Source: Clostridia bacterium
GTDB lineage: Bacteria; Bacillota; Clostridia; Christensenellales; UBA1242
Reading direction: 5' to 3'
Assembly (NCBI GenBank): GCA_017553065.1
Contig: JAFZND010000137.1
Coordinates: 1-5,023 of the forward strand
DNA length: 5,023 nucleotides
Position numbers and translations under genes: made by a program. Under the pieces are notes generated by a model. It made no database searches and had not been told where the DNA came from. It was given only the letters and a program-made list of their open reading frames with translations. Below, piece after piece: positions 1-5,023 of this stretch; position 1 is the stretch's first letter, and each line of letters begins with the position of its first letter.

Positions 1-40
1 AATAAAAAAATCATTAGCAACATATAATTACTAATGATTT
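1..40 (-). terminator. Intrinsic terminator downstream of tilS
   Basis: A perfect 10-bp inverted repeat (AAATCATTAG at 8-17 and CTAATGATTT at 31-40) with a 13-nt loop lies just after the tilS stop codon. Read on the minus strand, the hairpin runs directly into a T-rich tract (complement of 1-10). The stem is almost entirely A/T, so it is thermodynamically weak, but position, symmetry and the T tract all fit a Rho-independent terminator. Read on the plus strand it is followed by fewer T residues and would work poorly. Confidence 0.6.
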
Positions 41-49
41 ATATTCTAA

Positions 50-1387
50 TTAAAATGTGACCAAATTGATTACATACACGCTAGTTGTTTTCTTGTCAAT
101 GCGCACTTTGTCGCTAATTTCAACACCTGGGATGCAATACACTTCGTTGCCAACTGCAAGCACAGGCAATACATCTCTTAGGCGCGCAGGAACTTTCTTT
201 TCAATCAAATATTCATTAAGTGATTTTGTTCCGCCACCAAATTTTTCAAATACGTCACCATCTTTGCGACATCTAAACACAGCGCCTTTTGGCAATTTTG
301 CATGGTCAAGCATACATTTGTAGTCGCCCACTTTAAATTTGCGCAGCAAATCTACTTCAATAACGCCAAGGCCAGGGATATCAATTTTGCCCCTTTCCAT
401 TTTCCATGTTTTCTTTTGTTTTTTCACATTGCGATTTGTAAGTGTAATAAAGTTGTATTCTTTAATTACGCTAAGACCATTTGGCAAACTAATTCTGCTA
501 CCATTTTTACTTTCAATAGCCATGTTTTTTATAATGCGCAAATGTTTCTTTTCTACATCTTTTGCAAATCCAATATGTTTTAGTGTGTCAAGTATCAATC
601 TAAATACCAATGAATCACTATTTACAAAATAACTTGCAAATATTTTTGCAGTGTGGTCATCTTCATACACCACGCTATCTTTTGGTATTTGATTAAATAT
701 AAATTGGTCATCTTGTCGGCACACTTCACCAAATGCGCAAATGTTTGCGTCTGCATTACTCCATTTGTTTCTAATCACAGGCATAATCATATTTCTTATA
801 TAATTGCGCGCATAATCATTAGAATAATTTGTTTCATCTTCCACAAAAGGAATGTCGTTTGTTGCTGCATATGCTTTTATTTGAACTCTAGATGTAGATA
901 GCATTGGACGAATATACACGCCGTCACGCATTACTTCCATGCCACAAGCACCACCAAGGCCTGCGCCCCTAAAAATATTAAGGAGTATTGTTTCTGCCTG
1001 GTCGTTCATGTGATGACCAAGAGCAATTTTTGTAACAATATGCTTATCTAACATTTTTTTGAATGCTTTGTATCTTAGTTCGCGTGCAGCTTGCTCCACT
1101 GTATATTTTTTCTCTTCCACAAGTTTTTTTACATCCACTTTTTGTGACAAACATTTAATGCCATTTGCATTGCACCAATTTATTACAAACAATGAATCGC
1201 CTGCACTAGTTGGACGCAAATCATGATCGATATTAAGTGCAATCACTTCACATCCCCATTTATCTTTGTTTGTGTGTAGATAATGTAACAAACTCATGCT
1301 ATCAATTCCGCCAGAGCAAGCAACACCTACCACATCACCTTTCACAATCAATTTATTATTTTCAATAATTTTGTCTACATTTTCCAT
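50..1387 (-). CDS. tilS: tRNA(Ile)-lysidine synthetase TilS
   Basis: TilS uses ATP and lysine to convert C34 of tRNA-Ile(CAU) to lysidine, switching its decoding from AUG to AUA; it is cytosolic and normally essential. From the chosen start the protein is 445 aa, close to typical family length. Seen in the sequence: the PP-loop SGGIDS (residues 25-30), NIDHDLR (52-58), GHHMNDQAET (124-133) followed by an RGAGLGG segment (140-146), RPML (160-163), and an ARNYIR motif (193-198). The N-terminal ATPase domain is followed by a variable tRNA-binding middle part and a recognisable TilS C-terminal domain starting near FRCRKDGD (371-378). The start at 1387 is preferred over an in-frame ATG at 1435 because TCACCT at 1395-1400 reads as AGGTGA on the minus strand, 7 nt upstream, and the longer start lies inside the promoter -35 box. 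It lies 123 bp downstream of spoIIE in the same direction. In B. subtilis the same two genes are close and co-oriented, with hprT and ftsH following; neither is seen in the 49 bp left here. Confidence 0.95.
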   Translation of the reverse strand: MENVDKIIENNKLIVKGDVVGVACSGGIDSMSLLHYLHTNKDKWGCEVIALNIDHDLRPTSAGDSLFVINWCNANGIKCLSQKVDVKKLVEEKKYTVEQAARELRYKAFKKMLDKHIVTKIALGHHMNDQAETILLNIFRGAGLGGACGMEVMRDGVYIRPMLSTSRVQIKAYAATNDIPFVEDETNYSNDYARNYIRNMIMPVIRNKWSNADANICAFGEVCRQDDQFIFNQIPKDSVVYEDDHTAKIFASYFVNSDSLVFRLILDTLKHIGFAKDVEKKHLRIIKNMAIESKNGSRISLPNGLSVIKEYNFITLTNRNVKKQKKTWKMERGKIDIPGLGVIEVDLLRKFKVGDYKCMLDHAKLPKGAVFRCRKDGDVFEKFGGGTKSLNEYLIEKKVPARLRDVLPVLAVGNEVYCIPGVEISDKVRIDKKTTSVYVINLVTF

Positions 1388-1394
1388 AATATAT

Positions 1395-1435
1395 TCACCT
1401 GCATTCATTATATAACAAAAAATTTGTAAATTCAA
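1395..1435 (-). promoter_or_regulatory. tilS promoter and ribosome binding site
   Basis: On the minus strand there is a -35 box TTGAAT (1430-1435), a spacer of exactly 17 bp, and a perfect -10 box TATAAT (1407-1412). The Shine-Dalgarno AGGTGA (1395-1400) follows at once, so the predicted transcript would have a 5' leader of only about 13-14 nt. This is a housekeeping sigma-A type promoter and implies that tilS can be transcribed independently of the sporulation gene upstream. The assignment rests on consensus match and spacing only. Confidence 0.65.
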
Positions 1436-1472
1436 TGTAAAAATTAGTTTTTTGTTATGTTGGTAATTTTTA
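1412..1472. repeat. Two interleaved AT-rich inverted repeats between spoIIE and tilS
   Basis: Repeat A is a perfect 11-bp inverted repeat, ATAACAAAAAA (1412-1422) and TTTTTTGTTAT (1448-1458). Repeat B is a perfect 9-bp inverted repeat, TAAAAATTA (1438-1446) and TAATTTTTA (1464-1472). The left arm of B lies in the loop of A and the right arm of A lies in the loop of B, so the pairings are either mutually exclusive or form a pseudoknot-like arrangement. Repeat A overlaps the last bases of the tilS -10 box. Neither stem is followed by a clean T tract on the minus strand, so I do not call a spoIIE terminator. AT richness makes chance symmetry a real possibility. Confidence 0.4.
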
Positions 1473-1480
1473 GGTGACTT

Positions 1481-1511
1481 TTTGTCAAATACTACTAATA
1501 TATTGTCAAAT
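1481..1511 (+). repeat. Direct repeat of TTGTCAAAT behind spoIIE
   Basis: TTGTCAAAT occurs at 1482-1490 and again at 1503-1511, a 21-bp period of about two helical turns. The second copy touches the spoIIE stop codon (complement of 1511-1513). The core TTTGTCAAA (1481-1489) resembles the Spo0A box consensus TTTGTCRAAA. Read on the minus strand each copy is TTTGACA, containing a perfect -35 hexamer, but no convincing -10 box follows at 16-18 bp. The function is unknown. Confidence 0.35.
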
Positions 1512-3766
1512 TAGAGTGGATATACTCTGCATGCAAGCACAGTCATATCATCAGTAACTTTTCCTTTAACATAATCAACTGAGCCATCTAGTAATTCTTC
1601 TGCAAGTGTTTGTGGATTTGTGGTTGAAATAGTAGTAAGATAGTTTAGCAAATTTTCTTTTCCATCAAATGCGTCTACCACGCCATCGCTAAACATAATA
1701 ATTGTATCAAATGGATTTATTAGTTTATTAGTAATATGTGGTTTCATTTCTTCTAGCACGCCAATTGGTAATCCGCTACCTTCTACTACTTGCAACTTAT
1801 TATTATTTTTTACTACGCAAAAAGGCGCACCCAATTTTATAAAGTCAAATGTGTTTTTGTATAAATCCATTATACACAAATCTAATGTGGAATAATTCTC
1901 CCCACCATTTATACTAAGTAACTTGTTTATTGTACTTAGTACAATCCCACTATCAAAATCTGCTTTGTAAAAATTTTCGATAAGGTTTATGGCAAGTGAT
2001 GATGATGCGTGCGCTTTTGCTCCCGTACCCATGCCGTCGCTAAGGCCCACCATGTATTTGCCATCTGCAAGTTTTATTGCCGAATGTGTATCGCCATTTT
2101 TCATTACTCCGTCTTTACCAATAGAACTAACTCCAAACACAAGGTCAAAATTTGGTTTTTGTTTTAGCGTTAGCATTTGCATACTGCCTTTATCTAATGT
2201 TTCGCTAACAAAAAATTGTTTACCTATTGTTTTAGATACACATTTTTCTATTATTTGCAATTTTTTAAATTCACTTGGCACAAGTAGTGTGATTATTTTG
2301 GTATTTGCGTCCAGCATATACACCACTGTCTCATACACAATTATATTTTTGTATGTAAGTTCTTCTCTTATCCTATTTTCAAGTGCACTATCAAAAGTGA
2401 TATTCATGCTTATTTCTTTTGATAAATTGGTCAGCATTCCACTAAGCGCATTCAAATTATCTGCAATTAGTAATTTACTACTATCATTATTTTTTATCAT
2501 GTTTGCATATTGCTTATAATTTTTTATTAGTGCATTTAGCGTAGTTATTAGCAAATTTATGTTGTTGCATTTTGCAGTAAGATATGGCGGAACATCAAGT
2601 AGTGTTACCTTGCCACGCACCATACCAGCGTCAAGCATTTCTTCAAACACATCTAGTGTAAATTTACCATCCACACACATACACTTATTTCGCTCTTTGC
2701 AGTGCGCACACACTTTGTTTACAAGTTCGCCACCCACTAATTCTTTTGCTTGACTCTCTGGCATATTGCCTTGAATCATTTTGCGATATGTATAATCCAT
2801 TTCTTTAAATACTTGCGACACATTATTTAGACGCATACACACACTATCTCGCGTGCGATTCACAATACCCCTAGATGCAATGCTATCGTATGACATAGTA
2901 AACATTGCTCTAAAGTGCTCTGCCCACTTTTTTGGTATTGCAAAAAATAATGCGCCACCAACTATAATTTCAATTAGTTCAAATGCATCAAAACTTAATT
3001 CACTTACATAAAACCCAAGTGCAATATTACATAATACCACTGCAATAATGCTAAGCACTTTTATGTTTGATTTAAAGCCAAGTGATAATAAGGCATATAA
3101 CGCAAATATACCTGGCGTAACAATGCTTTTAAATACAACCAATTCACCAAGGCCAAACAAAATTGATGCCAAAAACGCATATTTTGCATCAAAAAAGTAT
3201 GTAAAAGTAAAAATTAGAAACAAACACACAATGACATTCGGCGATACATAAAACTTGCAAGCACATAGCCCAATGGATACAACCACCACAAAAATTGATA
3301 GCGCAATTTTTTCATCTGTGTTAAGCACAAAGTTGTGCAACCTATTTTTTAGTATTGTTAGGCACATATGGCACACAAACATAAATAGTAGCCCTAGTAG
3401 TATTGCAAAAACCCATGTAAGTGCAATTTGTGCACTGTTAATAGTAGCAAACACATAAAAAATTTGTGGTAACAATGCAACTATGTAATATACAAAACTT
3501 GCCATTTTTTTTCGTTTTGCCACTGTCACTAATGGCACAGCTGTGGCAATAGTGGCAAGAGCCACATAAATGCCAACGATATTTAAGTTGGCAAGCAAAA
3601 AAGCAGGCACGTAAGTTAGCACTACAAAATATCCACCACCACAAAGTATCAAAGAATAAAATAATCCATAGCCAAATATTTTGCACTCTGGCACCACAAC
3701 ATAAGCTTTGCATATCACATAAAACAAAATAAATAAACCCAAATAAGTAAATGCTTTCTTTTTCAT
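1511..3766 (-). CDS. spoIIE: Stage II sporulation protein E (SpoIIE), membrane PP2C serine phosphatase
   Basis: SpoIIE dephosphorylates the anti-anti-sigma factor SpoIIAA-P, freeing sigma-F in the forespore; in B. subtilis it also interacts with FtsZ at the asymmetric septum. From the chosen start the protein is 751 aa (B. subtilis about 827). Residues 1-280 contain roughly ten hydrophobic membrane segments. Residues about 280-530 form the central regulatory/oligomerisation region, including a cysteine cluster CAHCKERNKCMC (353-364). Residues about 540-751 are the PP2C domain: NGDTHS (557-562), SDGMGTG (576-582), STLDL (626-630), SDG (693-695) and DDMT (739-742), so the metal-binding aspartates of the family are all present. 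The start at 3766 is supported by GGAG (3777-3780, read on the minus strand) and by a protein beginning just before the first membrane helix. An in-frame ATG at 3856 would add 30 residues but lies upstream of the -10 box. The gene is divergent from yabP, which is unlike B. subtilis. Confidence 0.95.
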   Translation of the reverse strand: MKKKAFTYLGLFILFYVICKAYVVVPECKIFGYGLFYSLILCGGGYFVVLTYVPAFLLANLNIVGIYVALATIATAVPLVTVAKRKKMASFVYYIVALLPQIFYVFATINSAQIALTWVFAILLGLLFMFVCHMCLTILKNRLHNFVLNTDEKIALSIFVVVVSIGLCACKFYVSPNVIVCLFLIFTFTYFFDAKYAFLASILFGLGELVVFKSIVTPGIFALYALLSLGFKSNIKVLSIIAVVLCNIALGFYVSELSFDAFELIEIIVGGALFFAIPKKWAEHFRAMFTMSYDSIASRGIVNRTRDSVCMRLNNVSQVFKEMDYTYRKMIQGNMPESQAKELVGGELVNKVCAHCKERNKCMCVDGKFTLDVFEEMLDAGMVRGKVTLLDVPPYLTAKCNNINLLITTLNALIKNYKQYANMIKNNDSSKLLIADNLNALSGMLTNLSKEISMNITFDSALENRIREELTYKNIIVYETVVYMLDANTKIITLLVPSEFKKLQIIEKCVSKTIGKQFFVSETLDKGSMQMLTLKQKPNFDLVFGVSSIGKDGVMKNGDTHSAIKLADGKYMVGLSDGMGTGAKAHASSSLAINLIENFYKADFDSGIVLSTINKLLSINGGENYSTLDLCIMDLYKNTFDFIKLGAPFCVVKNNNKLQVVEGSGLPIGVLEEMKPHITNKLINPFDTIIMFSDGVVDAFDGKENLLNYLTTISTTNPQTLAEELLDGSVDYVKGKVTDDMTVLACRVYPL

Positions 3767-3774
3767 ATTGCACG

Positions 3775-3794
3775 CACTCCATTTTTTTATTATA
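3775..3794 (-). promoter_or_regulatory. spoIIE -10 box and ribosome binding site
   Basis: On the minus strand a perfect -10 hexamer TATAAT lies at 3789-3794 and GGAGTG at 3775-3780, 8 nt before the ATG. No good -35 hexamer exists at 17-18 bp (CAAAAA or GCAAAA there), nor a strong one at 21 bp (TATGCA). A good -10 without a -35 fits an activator-dependent sigma-A promoter. In B. subtilis the spoIIE promoter is of this kind, with unusual hexamer spacing and Spo0A-P activation. The TGTCAA boxes upstream (3829-3857) would sit near -48 and -70. Confidence 0.55.
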
Positions 3795-3800
3795 ATAAAA
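3782..3800. repeat. 19-bp repeat with 16-bp palindrome, copy 1
   Basis: TTTTTTTATTATAATAAAA occurs here and, identically, at 4846-4864. The last 16 bases, TTTTATTATAATAAAA, form a perfect palindrome and so present a TATAAT box on both strands. This copy contains the spoIIE -10 box and lies just upstream of its ribosome binding site. No other copy was found by eye in the window. Confidence 0.7.
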
Positions 3801-3828
3801 CACAAGTGGTATTTTTGCATAAAAGTAT

Positions 3829-3857
3829 ATTGACACATTATGAACAATTTTGACATA
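3829..3857 (-). promoter_or_regulatory. Pair of Spo0A-box-like sites in the spoIIE/yabP divergent region
   Basis: Read on the minus strand, TATGTCAAAA (complement of 3848-3857) matches the Spo0A box consensus TTTGTCRAAA at 9 of 10 positions, and TGTCAAT (complement of 3829-3835) matches the core TGTCRAA at 6 of 7. The TGTCAA cores are exactly 20 bp apart, about two helical turns, placing both on one DNA face. The position upstream of spoIIE is where Spo0A-P acts in B. subtilis. Read on the plus strand both cores are TTGACA, so they could also serve as -35 elements for yabP. This is consensus matching only. Confidence 0.45.
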
Positions 3858-3887
3858 AATTAGAGTTTGAACATCATATAGTATAAT
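3850..3887 (+). promoter_or_regulatory. Candidate yabP operon promoter(s)
   Basis: Several readings overlap here. A sigma-E-like promoter can be drawn as ATA (3855-3857), 17 bp, then CATATAGT (3875-3882), against the consensus CATACAMT with 6 of 8 matching; sigma-E control agrees with what is known for yabPQ in B. subtilis. A sigma-A-like reading is TTGACA (3850-3855), 21 bp, TATAGT (3877-3882), which has the long spacing of Spo0A-activated spoIIE/spoIIG promoters. A perfect TATAAT at 3882-3887 has no -35 at normal distance. I favour sigma-E on known biology but the sequence does not decide. Confidence 0.4.
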
Positions 3888-3918
3888 TGATAAAAAACAC
3901 AAAAAAGGAGCACATTTT

Positions 3919-4188
3919 ATGCAAAATGTACCGGTTAGAGAAAGTATAAGTAGCAAAGTGATATTAGAAAACAGAAATAAATTCACAGTTACAGGTGTTA
4001 CACAAACACTATCTGCAAACGAAAACTGCATTACTCTTATGGTTGGCAAAACTGCCATGTATATCACAGGAAGTATGCTACATGTAATTAAACTAGATAT
4101 AGCCACAGGCATAATGGAAGGCGACGGCCTTGTGGATACAATAAAATATGGTAAATCAAATAAATTCCTTAGGAAAATATTTAAATGA
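3919..4188 (+). CDS. yabP: Sporulation protein YabP
   Basis: An 89-aa protein of the YabP/YqfC family. In B. subtilis YabP is made in the mother cell under sigma-E and is needed for proper spore development; its biochemical activity is unknown. The family pattern is visible: a short charged N-terminus, then a beta-rich core with FTVTGV (22-27), an acidic/asparagine turn, a hydrophobic MYITGSMLHVIKLD stretch (47-60), and the G-x-L/I-VDTIKYG ending (70-78), followed by a basic tail. No signal peptide or membrane helix is present. The start is firm: AAGGAG at 3905-3910 lies 8 nt before the ATG. It is the first gene of a plus-strand operon and overlaps yabQ by 4 nt. In many Firmicutes the S4-domain gene rqcP/yabO precedes it; here the upstream neighbour is divergent spoIIE instead. 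Confidence 0.9.
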   Translation: MQNVPVRESISSKVILENRNKFTVTGVTQTLSANENCITLMVGKTAMYITGSMLHVIKLDIATGIMEGDGLVDTIKYGKSNKFLRKIFK

Positions 4189-4544
4189 TTTTAGGTCAAC
4201 TAAAACTTTTTGGCATGTTTTTGTGTGCAGGATTGCTCGTCGGCCTTTGCAGTGAACTTGGAAATTTTATTCGCTACCTTACACACGACAAATATTTTGT
4301 GCGTTTTGTGTGTGATTTGGTTGCCACAGCGGGCGCAGGCGTAGTTTTTTTATATCTATCTGCAATATATTCTTTTGGTTTAATTCGACTTTATTTGCTA
4401 CTCTCATTTACAATTGGACTAATGTTAGAGCGTCTAACTGCTGGCAAATTGTTTGCTTTGTGTTTTAAAAAGATATATAATGCTAGTGTAAAATGGTGGA
4501 ATGTGATACGAAAAAGCAAACTATTTTCACCTATTTTCAAATAA
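4185..4544 (+). CDS. yabQ: Spore cortex biosynthesis protein YabQ
   Basis: A 119-aa membrane protein. YabQ of B. subtilis localises to the membranes around the forespore and is required for cortex formation; the mechanism is unknown. Hydrophobic segments are at about 6-22, 40-60 and 64-82, with a GLCSELGNFIRYLTH stretch (20-34) between the first two. The C-terminal 30 residues are basic and aromatic (KWWNVIRKSK). It starts at an ATG overlapping the yabP stop codon (ATGA at 4185-4188), so translation is probably coupled; no independent strong ribosome binding site is needed. Identification rests on position directly after yabP, the size and the membrane topology, together with a recognisable family-like N-terminal half. 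It is followed after 6 nt by divIC. Confidence 0.85.
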   Translation: MILGQLKLFGMFLCAGLLVGLCSELGNFIRYLTHDKYFVRFVCDLVATAGAGVVFLYLSAIYSFGLIRLYLLLSFTIGLMLERLTAGKLFALCFKKIYNASVKWWNVIRKSKLFSPIFK

Positions 4545-4550
4545 AGCATT

Positions 4551-4823
4551 ATGAATAAAACAAAAACATTAAAAATCTTAACAATCGTGCTAAGTGCAGT
4601 GATATTTGTCAGTGCCGTTGTTCTTTTGTATGAATTCATACGCATTGCAAACCTAAAAAGCACACAAAAAAAGTTGCAATCCAACCTAGATTCAACCACC
4701 ACTGCAGTGTACGAGTATTCAGATAAAAACGCCTACTATACCGATAGAGCAAACTTCCTAGAAGAATATGCTCGCGAAGTGTACGGCTGGGGCAAAACAG
4801 ATAGAACATATTTTGAAGAATAA
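4551..4823 (+). CDS. divIC: Septum formation initiator, DivIC/FtsB-like
   Basis: A 90-aa bitopic membrane protein: short basic cytoplasmic tail (1-8), one membrane helix (about 9-30), a coiled-coil-prone stretch (33-52), then an extracytoplasmic part ending FLEEYAREVYGWGKTDRTYFEE region (69-90). The ARE...G..K pattern near the C-terminus is the family signature (ARE.LG.VKPGE in relatives). DivIC pairs with FtsL and DivIB in the divisome and helps control septal peptidoglycan synthesis. Distinguishing DivIC from FtsB or FtsL relies mainly on the yabQ-divIC synteny. The ribosome binding site is poor (only AAAG near 4543-4546, close to the yabQ stop at 4542-4544), so expression may depend on coupling to yabQ. 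The operon ends here at an intrinsic terminator. The S1-domain gene yabR, which follows divIC in B. subtilis, is absent. Confidence 0.85.
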   Translation: MNKTKTLKILTIVLSAVIFVSAVVLLYEFIRIANLKSTQKKLQSNLDSTTTAVYEYSDKNAYYTDRANFLEEYAREVYGWGKTDRTYFEE

Positions 4824-4852
4824 AAACGGCAATTGGAATTTGCTGTTTTTTT
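4823..4852 (+). terminator. Intrinsic terminator of the yabP-yabQ-divIC operon
   Basis: The stem pairs AAAACGGCAA (4823-4832) with TTGCTGTTTT (4840-4849), one G-T wobble inside and a 7-nt loop, followed by a run of seven T residues (4846-4852). It begins at the last base of the divIC stop codon. The complement also has A-rich/T-rich flanks, so it may act weakly in both directions, though no convergent gene is seen. Confidence 0.85.
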
Positions 4853-4864
4853 ATTATAATAAAA
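4846..4864. repeat. 19-bp repeat with 16-bp palindrome, copy 2
   Basis: Identical to the sequence at 3782-3800. Its first seven bases are the T tract of the divIC terminator, and the palindromic TTTTATTATAATAAAA (4849-4864) follows. It lies about 30 bp upstream of the tRNA promoter -35 box. No role is evident. Confidence 0.7.
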
Positions 4865-4893
4865 TCAATCACTACAAAACATTCTAAAAACTA

Positions 4894-4922
4894 TTGACAA
4901 CACACTAGTTTTCAAGTAAACT
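4894..4922 (+). promoter_or_regulatory. Promoter of the tRNA-fMet gene
   Basis: A perfect -35 hexamer TTGACA (4894-4899), a 17-bp spacer, and a -10 box TAAACT (4917-4922, 4 of 6 matches to TATAAT). Transcription would start near 4929, leaving a leader of about 24 nt before the mature tRNA 5' end. Strength and position fit a stable-RNA promoter. Confidence 0.7.
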
Positions 4923-4952
4923 ATTAGAGCATTTTGATATAAATGCATTTGT

Positions 4953-5023
<71 letters not shown>

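Noticed and set aside
1474..1486. Small TGAC-TTTTT-GTCA inverted repeat between spoIIE and tilS
   Set aside because: The stem is only four pairs and is not followed by a T tract on the minus strand, so it is not supported as the spoIIE terminator.
1989..2519. Plus-strand 176-codon open frame opposite spoIIE
   Set aside because: It is antisense to the conserved SpoIIE phosphatase and regulatory domains, has a serine- and leucine-rich composition typical of shadow frames, and has no convincing ribosome binding site.
3767..3856. N-terminal extension of SpoIIE by 30 residues from an upstream ATG
   Set aside because: The upstream ATG precedes the likely -10 box and has no Shine-Dalgarno sequence, while the ATG at 3766 has GGAG and starts just before the first membrane helix.
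3438..4112. Minus-strand 224-codon open frame spanning the spoIIE start, the intergenic gap and yabP
   Set aside because: It overlaps the well-supported spoIIE and yabP genes in another frame, crosses both promoters, and its translation is a cysteine-rich hydrophobic mixture without family features.
4391..4872. Minus-strand open frames opposite yabQ, divIC and the terminator
   Set aside because: They are antisense to recognised genes, one crosses the operon terminator, and neither resembles a known protein.
4929..4946. GCATTT/AAATGC hairpin in the leader before the tRNA
   Set aside because: It is a six-pair AT-rich stem without a T tract. It may be a chance structure in the precursor leader and does not look like a terminator or a T-box.

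Overview
This 5 kb window is low-GC, AT-rich DNA carrying a sporulation and cell-division locus typical of endospore-forming Firmicutes. The protein set (TilS, SpoIIE, YabP, YabQ and a DivIC/FtsB-like protein, followed by an initiator tRNA) matches the conserved 'yabP to ftsH' neighbourhood of Bacillus and Clostridia. The AT bias and divergent protein sequences suggest a clostridial lineage, perhaps an uncultured gut-type one, but I cannot name a genus from the sequence.

Layout, left to right. A weak AT-rich hairpin terminator (about 1-40) closes the minus-strand gene tilS (50-1387), which has its own well-formed promoter and ribosome binding site. A 123-bp gap rich in inverted and direct repeats separates it from the minus-strand gene spoIIE (1511-3766), which encodes a full-length membrane PP2C phosphatase with all the expected catalytic motifs. 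A 152-bp divergent control region (3767-3918) holds a spoIIE -10 box, two TGTCAA boxes resembling Spo0A sites, and candidate sigma-A and sigma-E signals for the plus-strand genes. The plus-strand operon is yabP (3919-4188), yabQ (4185-4544, ATGA overlap) and divIC (4551-4823), and it ends at a good intrinsic terminator. A strong promoter then drives an initiator tRNA-fMet(CAU) gene that runs off the right edge of the window.

How the genes fit together. SpoIIE dephosphorylates SpoIIAA-P to release sigma-F in the forespore and also acts at the division septum. YabP and YabQ are mother-cell proteins needed for spore cortex and coat formation. DivIC is a bitopic divisome protein. TilS makes lysidine at the anticodon of tRNA-Ile(CAU), a housekeeping task unrelated to sporulation but long linked to this locus.

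The most interesting points are the altered gene order (spoIIE-tilS is divergent from and upstream of yabPQ-divIC, whereas in B. subtilis it lies downstream of the tRNA in the same direction), the Spo0A-like boxes in the shared divergent region, an exact 19-bp repeat containing a 16-bp palindrome at the spoIIE -10 and again behind divIC, and an extra base in the T-arm of the initiator tRNA. I do not see a wholly new system here. Every gene falls in a known family, and the novelty is in arrangement and regulation.
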